The position numbers and the translations under genes are program-made. Of a stretch of DNA of 64,000 nucleotides, positions 40,962-49,737 are shown piece after piece. The notes under the pieces were generated by a model. The model saw only the letters and a program-made list of their open reading frames with translations, had not been told where the DNA came from and searched no databases. Source of the stretch: Phycisphaerae bacterium. Lineage in GTDB: Bacteria > Planctomycetota > Phycisphaerae > Sedimentisphaerales > Anaerohalosphaeraceae. Within the stretch, counting starts at the first letter, position 1; each line of letters starts with the position of its first letter. The stretch lies in NCBI GenBank assembly GCA_012729675.1, contig JAAYCR010000050.1, forward strand, positions 17,014 to 81,013, read 5' to 3'.

Positions 40962-41747
40962 TCAAACCGTATTCAGATTCGGGTTTTCAGGGCAGAGGAT
41001 TTGAATTCGGTGCTGTTCAAAAAAAACAATCCATTCCGCCGGAGGACGCTGATCGGTAATGACGATGGAGATATTGTTCCAGTCGGCGATCTTAAATAAC
41101 GCCGGGGATTCAAATTTGGAGTAATCCGCCAACAGGAAGCATTCCCGCGCGTTGCGGATCGCCTGCGAAAAGAGATGGGCGCTGTCAATGTCAATCGAGC
41201 TGGGGCCAAACTCCATCCCCGCGCCGTCACAGCCGATAAAGGCCCGATACCCTCGGAATTTGGCGAGCGTCTCGGCGGCGATTGGCCCGACGGTATCCAT
41301 ACGTTCAGGCCGATACTGTCCGCCCAGCATCAACACATTCATATCGGCAGAATACAATTCCTGGGCGGTGCGTACGGAGTTGACAATCACAGAAATATTC
41401 TTTTTGCCCCGCAGATAACCCGCGATGTGAAAGCAGGTGGTTCCGGAGTCGAGAAAGATTTGCTGGCCGCCCTCGATCAAGCCGGCGGCGATTTGGGCGA
41501 TCGCTCGCTTGGATTCGACATTGCGCATCGACTTTGAGATAAATGAATAGTCCAGATTTTTCCGGAGCTGCGCCCCGCCGTGGTTCAGCTCCAGCAGCCC
41601 GGCCTCGGCCAGCGCCCGCAAATCCCGCCGGACGGTCGCATCGGAAATCCCGAATTCCTCGGCCAGTCGCGTGGCAACAACCTGCCCATTCTGATAGACC
41701 TTGGCAAGAATCGCCTCTTTTCGTTGTTGTATGGATGTCGTATTCAT
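40962..41747 (-). CDS. DeoR family transcriptional repressor
   Basis: 261 aa from the ATG at 41747. The N-terminal DeoR helix-turn-helix reads [20 protein letters not shown] followed by [17 protein letters not shown]. The effector domain of the sugar-phosphate isomerase fold follows: [58 protein letters not shown]. DeoR regulators usually bind phosphorylated sugar intermediates. As first gene of the minus operon and divergent to E2/E3, it most likely represses both units through the palindrome at 41811-41834 and is autoregulated. Confidence 0.95.
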   Translation of the reverse strand: MNTTSIQQRKEAILAKVYQNGQVVATRLAEEFGISDATVRRDLRALAEAGLLELNHGGAQLRKNLDYSFISKSMRNVESKRAIAQIAAGLIEGGQQIFLDSGTTCFHIAGYLRGKKNISVIVNSVRTAQELYSADMNVLMLGGQYRPERMDTVGPIAAETLAKFRGYRAFIGCDGAGMEFGPSSIDIDSAHLFSQAIRNARECFLLADYSKFESPALFKIADWNNISIVITDQRPPAEWIVFFEQHRIQILCPENPNLNTV

Positions 41748-41788
41748 CAATTCCCGTGAACGTAAAGATTCTGATCGGACTTTTTTGA

Positions 41789-41867
41789 ATTATTGCACAT
41801 TTGAGCAGACAAATCAACAAAATAATATTGATTTTTTGTTTGATTTCCTACGGCGTTCTTTTATGAT
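41789..41867. promoter_or_regulatory. Divergent promoters and shared DeoR operator
   Basis: Perfect inverted repeat AAATCAA (41811-41817) N10 TTGATTT (41828-41834), plus a further TTGATTT at 41840-41846. Minus promoter: TTGATT within the left arm, 17 nt, AATAAT (complement of 41789-41794). Plus promoter: TTGATT 41840-41845, 16 nt, TATGAT 41862-41867. The operator half-sites thus overlap or abut both -35 boxes, so one repressor dimer or tetramer could shut off both operons. Confidence 0.7.
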
Positions 41868-41906
41868 AGGTCTGTACGAAGATTTGACTTAAATCGGGTA
41901 TAGCTT

Positions 41907-43412
41907 ATGCAAATACTGAGAATTCCAGCACTTGGAAAGGTTGACGGCGATACGTTTGTCGTAAGTGTCGCCGTTGAGCCGGGCGGAGCGGTCGAAAAGG
42001 GGCAGGTTCTGGCGGCGATGCAAACCGCCGATCAGGTCGTCCAGATCGCGTCGCCAACCGACGGCACTGTCGCCGAAGTGAGCATTTTCCCCGGTAAAAT
42101 GGTCTGCAGCGGCGAGCCGTTGTTAAGCCTCGGCGCCCCGCCCAGTGCCCCCCAATTGAATTCCACACAAGCCCAATCCCGGCAGAATAATTCGAATATG
42201 ACCGAACAGTCGGCACACACAGCATCCGGTCAGGTGACTCCTATCCTGATGCCGCAAGCGGGACAGAGCATGGAAGAGGGAACCCTCCTTACGTGGAAGA
42301 TCAAAGAAGGCGACCGGATCGAAGTCGGTCAGGTCATCTGCGAAATCGAAACCGACAAGGCGACAATGGAGGTGGAGGCCACGCACGCCGGACGTGTGGC
42401 CAAAATCGTGGCGCAAGAGGGGACGATCGTTGAAGTCAAACACCCAATCGCTTTTCTGGCAGACAATGATGCGGATGTTGCGACCTTTATGGCCGGCCAA
42501 GCCCGGTCGGCTGCCTCGACCTCCGCACCGTCAGAGAAAACAGATGCCCCGGCGGCAGCCTCTGCATCCGTCGCACAGCCGGCCGTCATCAGCACGGGCG
42601 GCCGGGTCAAAGCCTCTCCCGCCGCCAGAAAAATCGCCCACGAACAGGGCATCGATCTTGCCGCCATCGCCGCAGGGTCCGGCCCCGGCGGGCGCATCAT
42701 CTCGCACGACATCAAAACCGCGACAGCCGCAGCAACAGCGCCGTCCGGCAAGGGCGTACGGCACGACCTGAGCAAAATGCGGCGAGCCATCGCCCAAAAT
42801 CTGCTGTGGTCAAAACAAAATGTGCCCCATTTCTACACCAAAATCACCATTGACGCGACGCCGCTGCTTGGCCTGTATCGCAAAACCAAAGAGCAATTCA
42901 CATGCTCGCTCAACGATTTTGTAACACGGGCGTGCGCCATCGTCGTGGCCGAGATACCCGCCTTCCGCAGTCAGTACAAAGACGACCATATTATGGAACA
43001 GCCCTCGGCCCATATCGGCATCGCCGTCGGCACCGAAAACGGCCTGACCGTTCCGGTCGTCCTGAATGCCGACCGGCTGAGCCTGCGTGACCTGGCGACA
43101 CAATCGCGGCAAGTCGTTGAAAGCGCCCGAAACGGAAAGCTCGAAGGCATCGGGCAGGGCGTCTTTACCGTTACCAACCTCGGAATGTTCGGCGTGGAAG
43201 AATTCTCCGCCATCATCAACCCGCCCGAATCGGCGATTCTGGCCGTCGGCGCCATCCGCGAAGATGTGATCGTCAAAGACGGCGTGATGCGTCCGGGGCG
43301 GGTGATGACGATGGTACTCAGCGCCGATCACCGGGTCATAGACGGCACGGTGGCCGGGGCGTTCGCCGCACGCATCAAAGCACTGCTCGAACAGCCCGAA
43401 CAATTGCTCTAA
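41907..43412 (+). CDS. Dihydrolipoamide acyltransferase (E2) with a degenerate extra lipoyl domain
   Basis: 501 aa. Residues 1-75 form a lipoyl-like domain in which the E-T-D-K-A hairpin reads MQTADQVVQ, so the lipoylated Lys is absent. The second lipoyl domain (about 110-185) has the normal ETDKATMEVEA. After an Ala/Pro/Ser linker comes a peripheral-subunit-binding domain (KASPAARKIAHEQGIDLAAI, about 232-268) and the catalytic domain (about 282-501) with the DHRVIDG active site near 475. Partner of the fused E1 and the E3 34 nt downstream. The acyl group it passes to CoA is unknown; acetoin, pyruvate and branched-chain types share this fold. Confidence 0.94.
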   Translation: MQILRIPALGKVDGDTFVVSVAVEPGGAVEKGQVLAAMQTADQVVQIASPTDGTVAEVSIFPGKMVCSGEPLLSLGAPPSAPQLNSTQAQSRQNNSNMTEQSAHTASGQVTPILMPQAGQSMEEGTLLTWKIKEGDRIEVGQVICEIETDKATMEVEATHAGRVAKIVAQEGTIVEVKHPIAFLADNDADVATFMAGQARSAASTSAPSEKTDAPAAASASVAQPAVISTGGRVKASPAARKIAHEQGIDLAAIAAGSGPGGRIISHDIKTATAAATAPSGKGVRHDLSKMRRAIAQNLLWSKQNVPHFYTKITIDATPLLGLYRKTKEQFTCSLNDFVTRACAIVVAEIPAFRSQYKDDHIMEQPSAHIGIAVGTENGLTVPVVLNADRLSLRDLATQSRQVVESARNGKLEGIGQGVFTVTNLGMFGVEEFSAIINPPESAILAVGAIREDVIVKDGVMRPGRVMTMVLSADHRVIDGTVAGAFAARIKALLEQPEQLL

Positions 43413-43445
43413 TCAAACCCCCATTCAGTCGAAAGGAAAGTCACT

Positions 43446-44882
43446 ATGGACGACCGCTTTGACATCGCCGTGATCGGAACCGGCCCCGGCGGATACATCG
43501 CCGCCTTAAAGGCCGCACAAATGGGAGCCAAAACCGCCGTCATCGAGAAACATTTTCTCGGCGGCACGTGCCTCAATTATGGCTGCATCCCCTCTAAGGC
43601 ACTGCTGGCCTCGGCCGAGCTGATGTACACTATCAACCATGCCTCTGCGATGGGCGTCCGCGTCAACGGCAACGCCGGATTTGACTGGCCCGCGATTCAG
43701 CAGCGCAAAAACAAGGTCCTCAAGGGGTTGCGTTCGGGCATCAAGAGTCTGTTCGGCGCGCGGAACGTCACCCTGTTTTCCGGACGCGGCGTCATCACCG
43801 GCAAAGGCCAGATCACCGTCACCGCCGAGAACGGCGTCGAGAGCAGCATCAACGCCGATAAGACCATCATCGCCGTCGGCTCCGTGCCGGCGCGGATACC
43901 CGGCTGGCCGGACGATCCGAAACGGGTCTGCACCTCAGACGAATCGCTGCATTGGGAGACCCTGCCCAAACGGCTCCTGATTGTCGGCGGCGGAGTCATC
44001 GGCTGCGAGTTCGCCTGTATGATGCGCGAATACGGCGTCGAAGTCACTGTCGTCGAGATGCTCGAACGGCTGATGCCGGAAATGGAAGGCGCACTCGGCA
44101 AGCAGATGCAGGCGATTTTCCAGAAACGGGGTATCAAGGTACTGGTCGGCGCAAAGGTCGAATCGCTCAAATCCGTCGGCGACGGCGTCACCGCCGAAGT
44201 CTCCGGTGCCGGGGCAATGTCGTTCGACAGGGTGCTGGTCGCGGTCGGACGGCGGCCCAATACCGAAAACATCGGCCTGGACACGGTCGGCATCAATGCC
44301 GAACGCGGGTTCATCACCGTGGACGACAAGATGCGCACCAACATCGACGGGTATTACTGCATCGGCGACGCCAACGGGCGGACACTGCTGGCGCACGCGG
44401 CCAGTGCACAGGCAATGATGGCCGTCAAGGACGCGCTGGGCAAGGACGCCGGGCCGCTGCTGCCGATTCCGTGGGCGGTTTATACGTTCCCGGAAGTGGC
44501 CGGCGTTGGCATCACCAGCGAGCAGGCCGCCAAACGCGATCTGCCGGTTCGTATCGGCCAGTTTCCCATCGGCTATCTCGGAAAAGCGATGGCCGCAGGC
44601 CACACCGAGGGCACGGTCAAGGTCATCGCCGACTACAACACCGACAAGCTGCTCGGCGTTCACCTTCTGGGACACAACGCCACCGAGATCATCGCATCGG
44701 CCGCGGCCATGATGACCGTCGGCGGAACCGCAAAAGACCTGGCGAATATGGTCGTCGCCCACCCGACTATCGGCGAAGCGGTCAAAGAAGCCGCAGAGGA
44801 CGTTTACCAAAGCGCCATGCACCTGCCGCCGCGAAAAATGATGCGCAAGGAAGCGGATTTGACGAAAATGAAGAGTAAATAG
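43446..44882 (+). CDS. lpdA: Dihydrolipoyl dehydrogenase (E3)
   Basis: 478 aa FAD disulfide oxidoreductase; AAAGGA 8 nt before the ATG. The N-terminal FAD motif AVIGTGPGGYIAALKAAQMG, redox-active disulfide GGTCLNYGCIPSK, NAD motif IVGGGVIGCEFACMMREYGV, and C-terminal dimer-interface active site with AHPTIGEAVKEAAEDVY (His and Glu) are all present. It reoxidises dihydrolipoyl groups of the E2. It has no extra lipoyl domain. Co-transcribed with E2, divergent from the deoR operon. Confidence 0.97.
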   Translation: MDDRFDIAVIGTGPGGYIAALKAAQMGAKTAVIEKHFLGGTCLNYGCIPSKALLASAELMYTINHASAMGVRVNGNAGFDWPAIQQRKNKVLKGLRSGIKSLFGARNVTLFSGRGVITGKGQITVTAENGVESSINADKTIIAVGSVPARIPGWPDDPKRVCTSDESLHWETLPKRLLIVGGGVIGCEFACMMREYGVEVTVVEMLERLMPEMEGALGKQMQAIFQKRGIKVLVGAKVESLKSVGDGVTAEVSGAGAMSFDRVLVAVGRRPNTENIGLDTVGINAERGFITVDDKMRTNIDGYYCIGDANGRTLLAHAASAQAMMAVKDALGKDAGPLLPIPWAVYTFPEVAGVGITSEQAAKRDLPVRIGQFPIGYLGKAMAAGHTEGTVKVIADYNTDKLLGVHLLGHNATEIIASAAAMMTVGGTAKDLANMVVAHPTIGEAVKEAAEDVYQSAMHLPPRKMMRKEADLTKMKSK

Positions 44883-44963
44883 GATCACGCAAGGAGGACG
44901 ACAACCCGTGCTGTTCCGTGTGTGTTTTTTGTAAGGTATTTCTCTTTAATACTTTATATTTAT

Positions 44964-45037
44964 TAGCGGCGGGTGGATTCGAACCACCGACCCTGGGCTT
45001 ATGAATCCCATGCTCTAACCAGCTGAGCTACACCGCC
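44964..45037 (-). tRNA. tRNA-Met (CAU), elongator type
   Basis: 74 nt, 5' end at 45037. Acceptor arm GGCGGTG pairs with CGCCGCT (G-T at 1:72 and one internal G-T). D arm GCTC/GAGC, anticodon loop TTCATAA with anticodon CAT, T arm GGTGG-TTCGAAT-CCACC, discriminator A. CCA is not encoded. The pairing at 1:72 and lack of three G-C pairs in the anticodon stem argue against initiator. A lysidine-modified tRNA-Ile2 also has CAT and cannot be fully excluded. Confidence 0.93.
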
Positions 45038-45190
45038 AGTCGCGTAAAACCTGAATTATAGCCCAAAAAAACACTTAAAACAAGAAAAAATTCATTGGAT
45101 TTTAACGGTTTTATCGCTTTTGCGACGGATAATTTGTACAGAAATGTCGCCCCCCATAAAAAAGCGGTGATTCAGATGAACAAACAAGCA

Positions 45191-45264
<74 letters not shown>

Positions 45265-45366
45265 AAGTGGCGATAGTATATAGGAAGCAACGCGGCGTAT
45301 CAAGCCAATATGTGGACGAAGAGGAAATTTGGTTCTTTCGGTTAATGGATAGGCAGTTGTTGGGGG

Positions 45367-45395
45367 TTTACTTTCGTGGGGAAAAAGGGTATGAT
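45367..45395 (+). promoter_or_regulatory. dnaE promoter
   Basis: TTTACT (45367-45372), 17 nt, TATGAT (45390-45395) preceded by GGG, leaving a leader of about 68 nt before the dnaE start. Confidence 0.6.
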
Positions 45396-45469
45396 CGGTG
45401 CATTGATAATCCAAACAAACATCCAACCGGCGGCGGTCGAGCCGCAGGGTTTCTTGATATGGAGAAGTT

Positions 45470-48400
45470 ATGGCGGGAAAAGGATTTGCGCATCTTCACG
45501 TACACACGCAGTATTCCCTTTTGGACGGGGCGATTCCGGCCGGGCGGTTGTTTGCCCGGTGCAAAGAGCTGGGGATGGACACGGTGGCCGTGACCGATCA
45601 CGGCAATATGTTCGGGGCGGTGGATTTTTATGTCAAGGCCAGAGAAGCGAACGTTAAGCCGATTTTCGGGCTGGAGGCGTATGTCGCCCCCGACAGCCGG
45701 TTTGATCGGCAAAAAGGCAGCGACGATGAAAAAGCCTACCACCACCTGATCTTGCTGGCCGAGAATCTGGCGGGCTACCGAAACCTGCTGAAGTTGACCA
45801 GCTTAGGCTACATTGAGGGGTTTTATTACAAGCCGCGGATTGACAAAGCGCTGTTGGCCGAGTTGAACGAGGGGCTGATCTGCACAACCGCCTGCATCGC
45901 CGGCGAGGTGCCGCGTCTGCTGTTTCGCCACGATGTCGAGGGGGCCGAGCGGGCGGTTGATGACTTTTTGAAGATTTTCGGCCCGGAACGATTCTTTCTG
46001 GAGATTCAGCAGCACGACAACAATCAGGAATACGCCCACGTCATGCCGATGATGATCGACTTGGCGCAGCGCAAGGGCGTAGGACTTGCTGCAACCAACG
46101 ATGTGCATTTTCTCAACGCCGACGACTATGAGGCACACGATGCGCTCTGTTGCATCAGCACCGGCAAAAAAGTCTCTGACACCAACCGCAACGTCTATCC
46201 CCGCAGCGTGTATCTGAAAAGCCCCGCCGAGATGCGGGCGCTGTTTGCCGACGTGCCCGAGGCGTGCGACAACACGCTGGCGATTGCCGAGCGATGCAAT
46301 GTGGAGCTGGACCTGACCAGCCGCCACGCGCCGGTCTATACGCCCGCCAACGGGCAGACAGCCGAGGACTATCTGCGCGAGCTGGTGTATGCCGGGGCGA
46401 AACGGCTGTACGGCAAGGTCACCGACGCCATCAGCGAACGCATCGAACGCGAGATGGCCGTCATCTGCGGCAAGGGATTTGCCAGCTACTTCCTCATCGT
46501 CTGGGACGTGTGCAACTATGCCCGCGAAAACAACATCCCCGTCGGCGCCAGGGGCAGCGCCGTCGGCACGGTCGTGGGCTATTGCCTGGGCATCTGCGAC
46601 GTTGATCCGATCCATTACGACCTGCTGTTTGAGCGGTTTATGGATCCGGAGCGAAACGAGATGCCTGATATCGACGTGGACATCTGTCAGGACGGGCGGC
46701 CGCGGACGCTGGAATATGTGCGGAAAAAATACGGGCATATCGCCCAGATCATCACGTTCGGGACGATGAAGGCCAAGGCCGTGATCCGCGACGTATGCCG
46801 TGTGCTGGATGTGCCGCTGGCCGAGGCCGACCGGCTGGCCAAGCTGGTGCCCAACGAATTGAAAATGACGCTGGACAAGGCCCTTGAGGTCGAGCCGGAT
46901 CTGCGCAAGGGGTATGAGGACAACGAGCAGACGCGGCGGGTCATCGACATCGGGCGGCGGCTGGAAGGGCTGGCGCGGCATGCGTCGGTGCACGCCTGCG
47001 GCGTTGTGATCGCCGATGCGCCGCTGACGAATTTCCTGCCGGTCTATAAGCAAAGCGGCTCGGACGATTTGATTACGCAGTTCGAAGGCCCGACGGTCGA
47101 GAAAGTCGGCCTGCTGAAGATGGACTTTTTGGGACTTAAGACGCTCAGTATCATTCAGCGGGCGGTGGATTTGATCAAAGACCTGCACGGCAAGACGATT
47201 GACATCGAAAAGATCGACATCACCGACCAGAAGGTCTTTCGCGAGATCTTCGGGGCCGGCCGCACCAAGGGCGTGTTCCAGTTTGAATCCGGCGGGATGC
47301 AGGATTTGCTGATGAAGCTGCGTCCCGACCGGCTGGAAGACCTCATCGCCGCCAACGCCCTGTACCGCCCCGGCCCGATGGCGCTGATTCCGGACTATAT
47401 CGACCGCAAGCACGGGGCCAAGTGGGACGTGCCGCACCCGATTATGCGCGAGGTGCTGGAGGAGACCTTCGGCATCATGGTCTATCAGGAGCAGGTAATG
47501 CGGATCTGCAACCGGCTGGGCGAGATTCCGCTGCGCGAAGCGTACGGACTGATCAAAGCCATCGGCAAAAAGAAGCTGGCGATCATCGCCGCCGAAAAGA
47601 AGCGGTTTGTTCAGGGCTGCGTCGACAAAGGCCTAAAGGAAAGTCAGGCCGAGGAAATCTTTGACCTGATCGAAAAGTTCGCCGGCTACGGCTTCAACAA
47701 AAGCCACGCCACGCGCTACTCCTTCGTCGCCTATCAGACCGCTTGGCTGAAGGCCTATTACCCGGTGGAGTATATGGCGGCGCTCTTGACGTATGAAATG
47801 GGCACGACGGACAAGGTGGTCGAGTACATCGGCGAGTGCCGCGAGATGGGCATCGAGGTCTTGCCGCCGGACGTCAACGAAAGCTTTGTCGATTTTACGG
47901 TCATCTATGACCAGGAACACGGCCACAACGACAGCCCCGGCGTGATTCGCTTCGGACTGGCGGCGGTCAAGGGCGTCGGCGAAAAGGCCGTCCAGCAGAT
48001 CATCAAGTCGCGGGAAAAAATCGGCACGTTCAAGAGCCTGTTTCATTTTTGCGAATCGGTGGACTTGCGCGCGGTCAACAAGACGGCGCTGGAGGCGATG
48101 ATCAAGGCCGGTGCGTTTGACAACCTCGGCGGCAGCCGGGCACAGATGATGGCTGGGCTGGAAAAAGCGACACAGTCGGGGGCGTCGGTGCAGGCCGACG
48201 CGCAGATGGGGCAGATGAACTTTTTCGGCGCCGGCGGCTTCGGCGAGGTGGAGACGGCCGCTCAAAGCCTGCCCGATGTGCCCGCCTGGCCGGAGATGCA
48301 GATGCTCACCTACGAAAAAGAGGTGCTCGGCTTTTATGTCACGAGCAATCCGCTCAGCCGCTACGCCGCCGTCATCGACGCGTATTCAAGCCTTCATACC

Positions 48401-48943
48401 AACCAGTTGTCGGCTAAACACGAAGGACGCGAGGTCGTCCTCGGCGGGATGATCAAAAAGATTCGCAACATCGTCACCAAGAACGGCCGCAACGCCGGGG
48501 CCAAGATGGCCGTCTTTGAGATGGAAGACTTGCAGGGCAAATGCGAGGTGGTGCTGTTCCCCAAGACGCTCGAACAATTCGGACACCTGATGGAAATCGA
48601 CAAGGTCATCTTTGTACGCGGCAAGGTGGACTGCAAGCGCGAAACCCCCAACCTGCTGTGCGAAGAACTGTATGCGATTGAGGACGTTACCGACAAACTG
48701 GCGGCGCGGGTATGGATACGGCTGGCGGGGCTGGACATCACCGAAGAGAAGATTCACAAACTCGCGGCCCTGTGCCGCAGCCATCGCGGCAAAAGTCCCG
48801 TCCAACTCAGCGTCCAGACCACCGGCGGCTGGCGCATTGCCGCCGTCGCCGACAAAACCTTCAACGTCCGGGCCGATCTGGATTTCTGCCGCAAGATCGA
48901 AGCCGTCGTCGGCCGCGGAAACGTCGAATTGATGCGAAACTAA
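45470..48943 (+). CDS. dnaE: DNA polymerase III subunit alpha
   Basis: 1157 aa replicative polymerase (DnaE1 type); GGAGA 6 nt before the ATG. The PHP domain starts HLHVHTQYSLLDGAIPAG and retains His pairs and TDHGNM, so it may keep metal binding. The palm carries the catalytic pair in MPDIDVDICQDGR (about residue 400) with RHASVHACGVVI and LYRPGPMALIPDYIDRK further on. Fingers, helix-hairpin-helix (VGEKAVQQIIKSREKIGTFK) and OB domain (VLGGMIKKIRNIVTKNGRNA) follow, with a short C-terminal tail. Length and order match standard DnaE. Downstream is a strong hairpin shared with the convergent lipoprotein gene. Confidence 0.98.
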   Translation: MAGKGFAHLHVHTQYSLLDGAIPAGRLFARCKELGMDTVAVTDHGNMFGAVDFYVKAREANVKPIFGLEAYVAPDSRFDRQKGSDDEKAYHHLILLAENLAGYRNLLKLTSLGYIEGFYYKPRIDKALLAELNEGLICTTACIAGEVPRLLFRHDVEGAERAVDDFLKIFGPERFFLEIQQHDNNQEYAHVMPMMIDLAQRKGVGLAATNDVHFLNADDYEAHDALCCISTGKKVSDTNRNVYPRSVYLKSPAEMRALFADVPEACDNTLAIAERCNVELDLTSRHAPVYTPANGQTAEDYLRELVYAGAKRLYGKVTDAISERIEREMAVICGKGFASYFLIVWDVCNYARENNIPVGARGSAVGTVVGYCLGICDVDPIHYDLLFERFMDPERNEMPDIDVDICQDGRPRTLEYVRKKYGHIAQIITFGTMKAKAVIRDVCRVLDVPLAEADRLAKLVPNELKMTLDKALEVEPDLRKGYEDNEQTRRVIDIGRRLEGLARHASVHACGVVIADAPLTNFLPVYKQSGSDDLITQFEGPTVEKVGLLKMDFLGLKTLSIIQRAVDLIKDLHGKTIDIEKIDITDQKVFREIFGAGRTKGVFQFESGGMQDLLMKLRPDRLEDLIAANALYRPGPMALIPDYIDRKHGAKWDVPHPIMREVLEETFGIMVYQEQVMRICNRLGEIPLREAYGLIKAIGKKKLAIIAAEKKRFVQGCVDKGLKESQAEEIFDLIEKFAGYGFNKSHATRYSFVAYQTAWLKAYYPVEYMAALLTYEMGTTDKVVEYIGECREMGIEVLPPDVNESFVDFTVIYDQEHGHNDSPGVIRFGLAAVKGVGEKAVQQIIKSREKIGTFKSLFHFCESVDLRAVNKTALEAMIKAGAFDNLGGSRAQMMAGLEKATQSGASVQADAQMGQMNFFGAGGFGEVETAAQSLPDVPAWPEMQMLTYEKEVLGFYVTSNPLSRYAAVIDAYSSLHTNQLSAKHEGREVVLGGMIKKIRNIVTKNGRNAGAKMAVFEMEDLQGKCEVVLFPKTLEQFGHLMEIDKVIFVRGKVDCKRETPNLLCEELYAIEDVTDKLAARVWIRLAGLDITEEKIHKLAALCRSHRGKSPVQLSVQTTGGWRIAAVADKTFNVRADLDFCRKIEAVVGRGNVELMRN

Positions 48944-48967
48944 CGATTGTTGCGTTCGGCGCACGGT

Positions 48968-48990
48968 ATAACCCTCCGCACGAGGGTTAT
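48968..48990. terminator. Bidirectional hairpin between dnaE and the LEA lipoprotein gene
   Basis: ATAACCCTC-CGCAC-GAGGGTTAT, a perfect 9-bp stem with 5-nt loop between two convergent genes. It lacks a T-run on the plus strand, so termination there would be inefficient or factor-assisted. Confidence 0.65.
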
Positions 48991-49012
48991 CTTCTCCGGC
49001 CTTCAATGACCG

Positions 49013-49546
49013 TTACATCTCCCGGAGACGTTCGAGGGTGTTGAAGAGCATTTTCCAGCTATCGGCATCCTGCAGGGCGGGGACTTTCAGGTCGCCGGAT
49101 TGTTGAATCGGAATGCGTAACTTACCGAGAATGGGCGCCTCTGAGACAATCGCCACCGTCGCGTCGTAGGGGATCATGGAGCCGGGCCGCACCTCTTTAA
49201 GAGACGCAAACGCATTCACGACCTCCATATAGCTCAGCGTGACCGGCAGCGTCACGGTCTGTTTTTGGCGCGCCGGAACCGTCGTCTGAATGTCTGCGAT
49301 CCCGCTAAACAACGGATTATTGCCGGACTTGAGCGTGTAGTCCAGATTCAGCAGCGGCAGCCCCACGCTATAAGGGTTATCCACCTCCACATCGAACAAC
49401 AGCGTGGCCGCCTGGAGATCGATGTCGCCGAATGACACGGCCTTCAGGGCCAGCTCCGGCCGGGCTGTTGTCAGATCACCCAGCATAGAACACCCCGAAA
49501 CACCCAATGTACATAATACCAATGGAATTGCGATCAATTTTGCCAT
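49013..49546 (-). CDS. LEA type 2 (WHy-like) lipoprotein
   Basis: 177 aa from the ATG at 49546 (AAAGGTGG 5 nt upstream). Signal II peptide with lipobox LGVSGC, acylated Cys19. The mature part is one beta-sandwich LEA14/WHy domain (LALKAVSFGDIDLQAATLLF; VEVDNPYSVGLPLLNLDYTL, then GIADIQTTVPARQKQTVTL). Bacterial homologues are outer-membrane or periplasmic lipoproteins linked to desiccation/stress in a general way, but no precise function is known. Convergent with dnaE. Confidence 0.88.
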   Translation of the reverse strand: MAKLIAIPLVLCTLGVSGCSMLGDLTTARPELALKAVSFGDIDLQAATLLFDVEVDNPYSVGLPLLNLDYTLKSGNNPLFSGIADIQTTVPARQKQTVTLPVTLSYMEVVNAFASLKEVRPGSMIPYDATVAIVSEAPILGKLRIPIQQSGDLKVPALQDADSWKMLFNTLERLREM

Positions 49547-49672
49547 TAATACCACCTTTCTTGTGTGAGATGTCGTTATTAATAGTATGGACGTGTCTCT
49601 GAAAAAATGCAATACATTATTTGTACACCGTCCAAATTATCTGCCACCCGTAAACTGATGCCGGGCTCTCTC

Positions 49673-49704
49673 TTGACATTTATCCCTTTCTGCATCACTA
49701 TAAT
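49673..49704 (+). promoter_or_regulatory. Possible mscS promoter
   Basis: TTGACA at 49673-49678 and TATAAT at 49699-49704, both near-consensus, but the 20-nt spacer is longer than optimal. No better -35 is seen at 17 nt. Confidence 0.4.
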
Positions 49705-49737
49705 GGGGAAAAATGATCGCTTGTTGTGGAGAACAAG

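Noticed and set aside
31107..44882. Bacterial microcompartment locus for fucose/rhamnose, known in planctomycetes
   Set aside because: No shell-protein genes and no CoA-acylating aldehyde dehydrogenase in the cluster; the dehydrogenase complex is of the lipoyl type.
45803..47437. 544-aa minus-strand frame opposite dnaE
   Set aside because: Antisense shadow; composition typical of frame shadows and dnaE is unambiguous.
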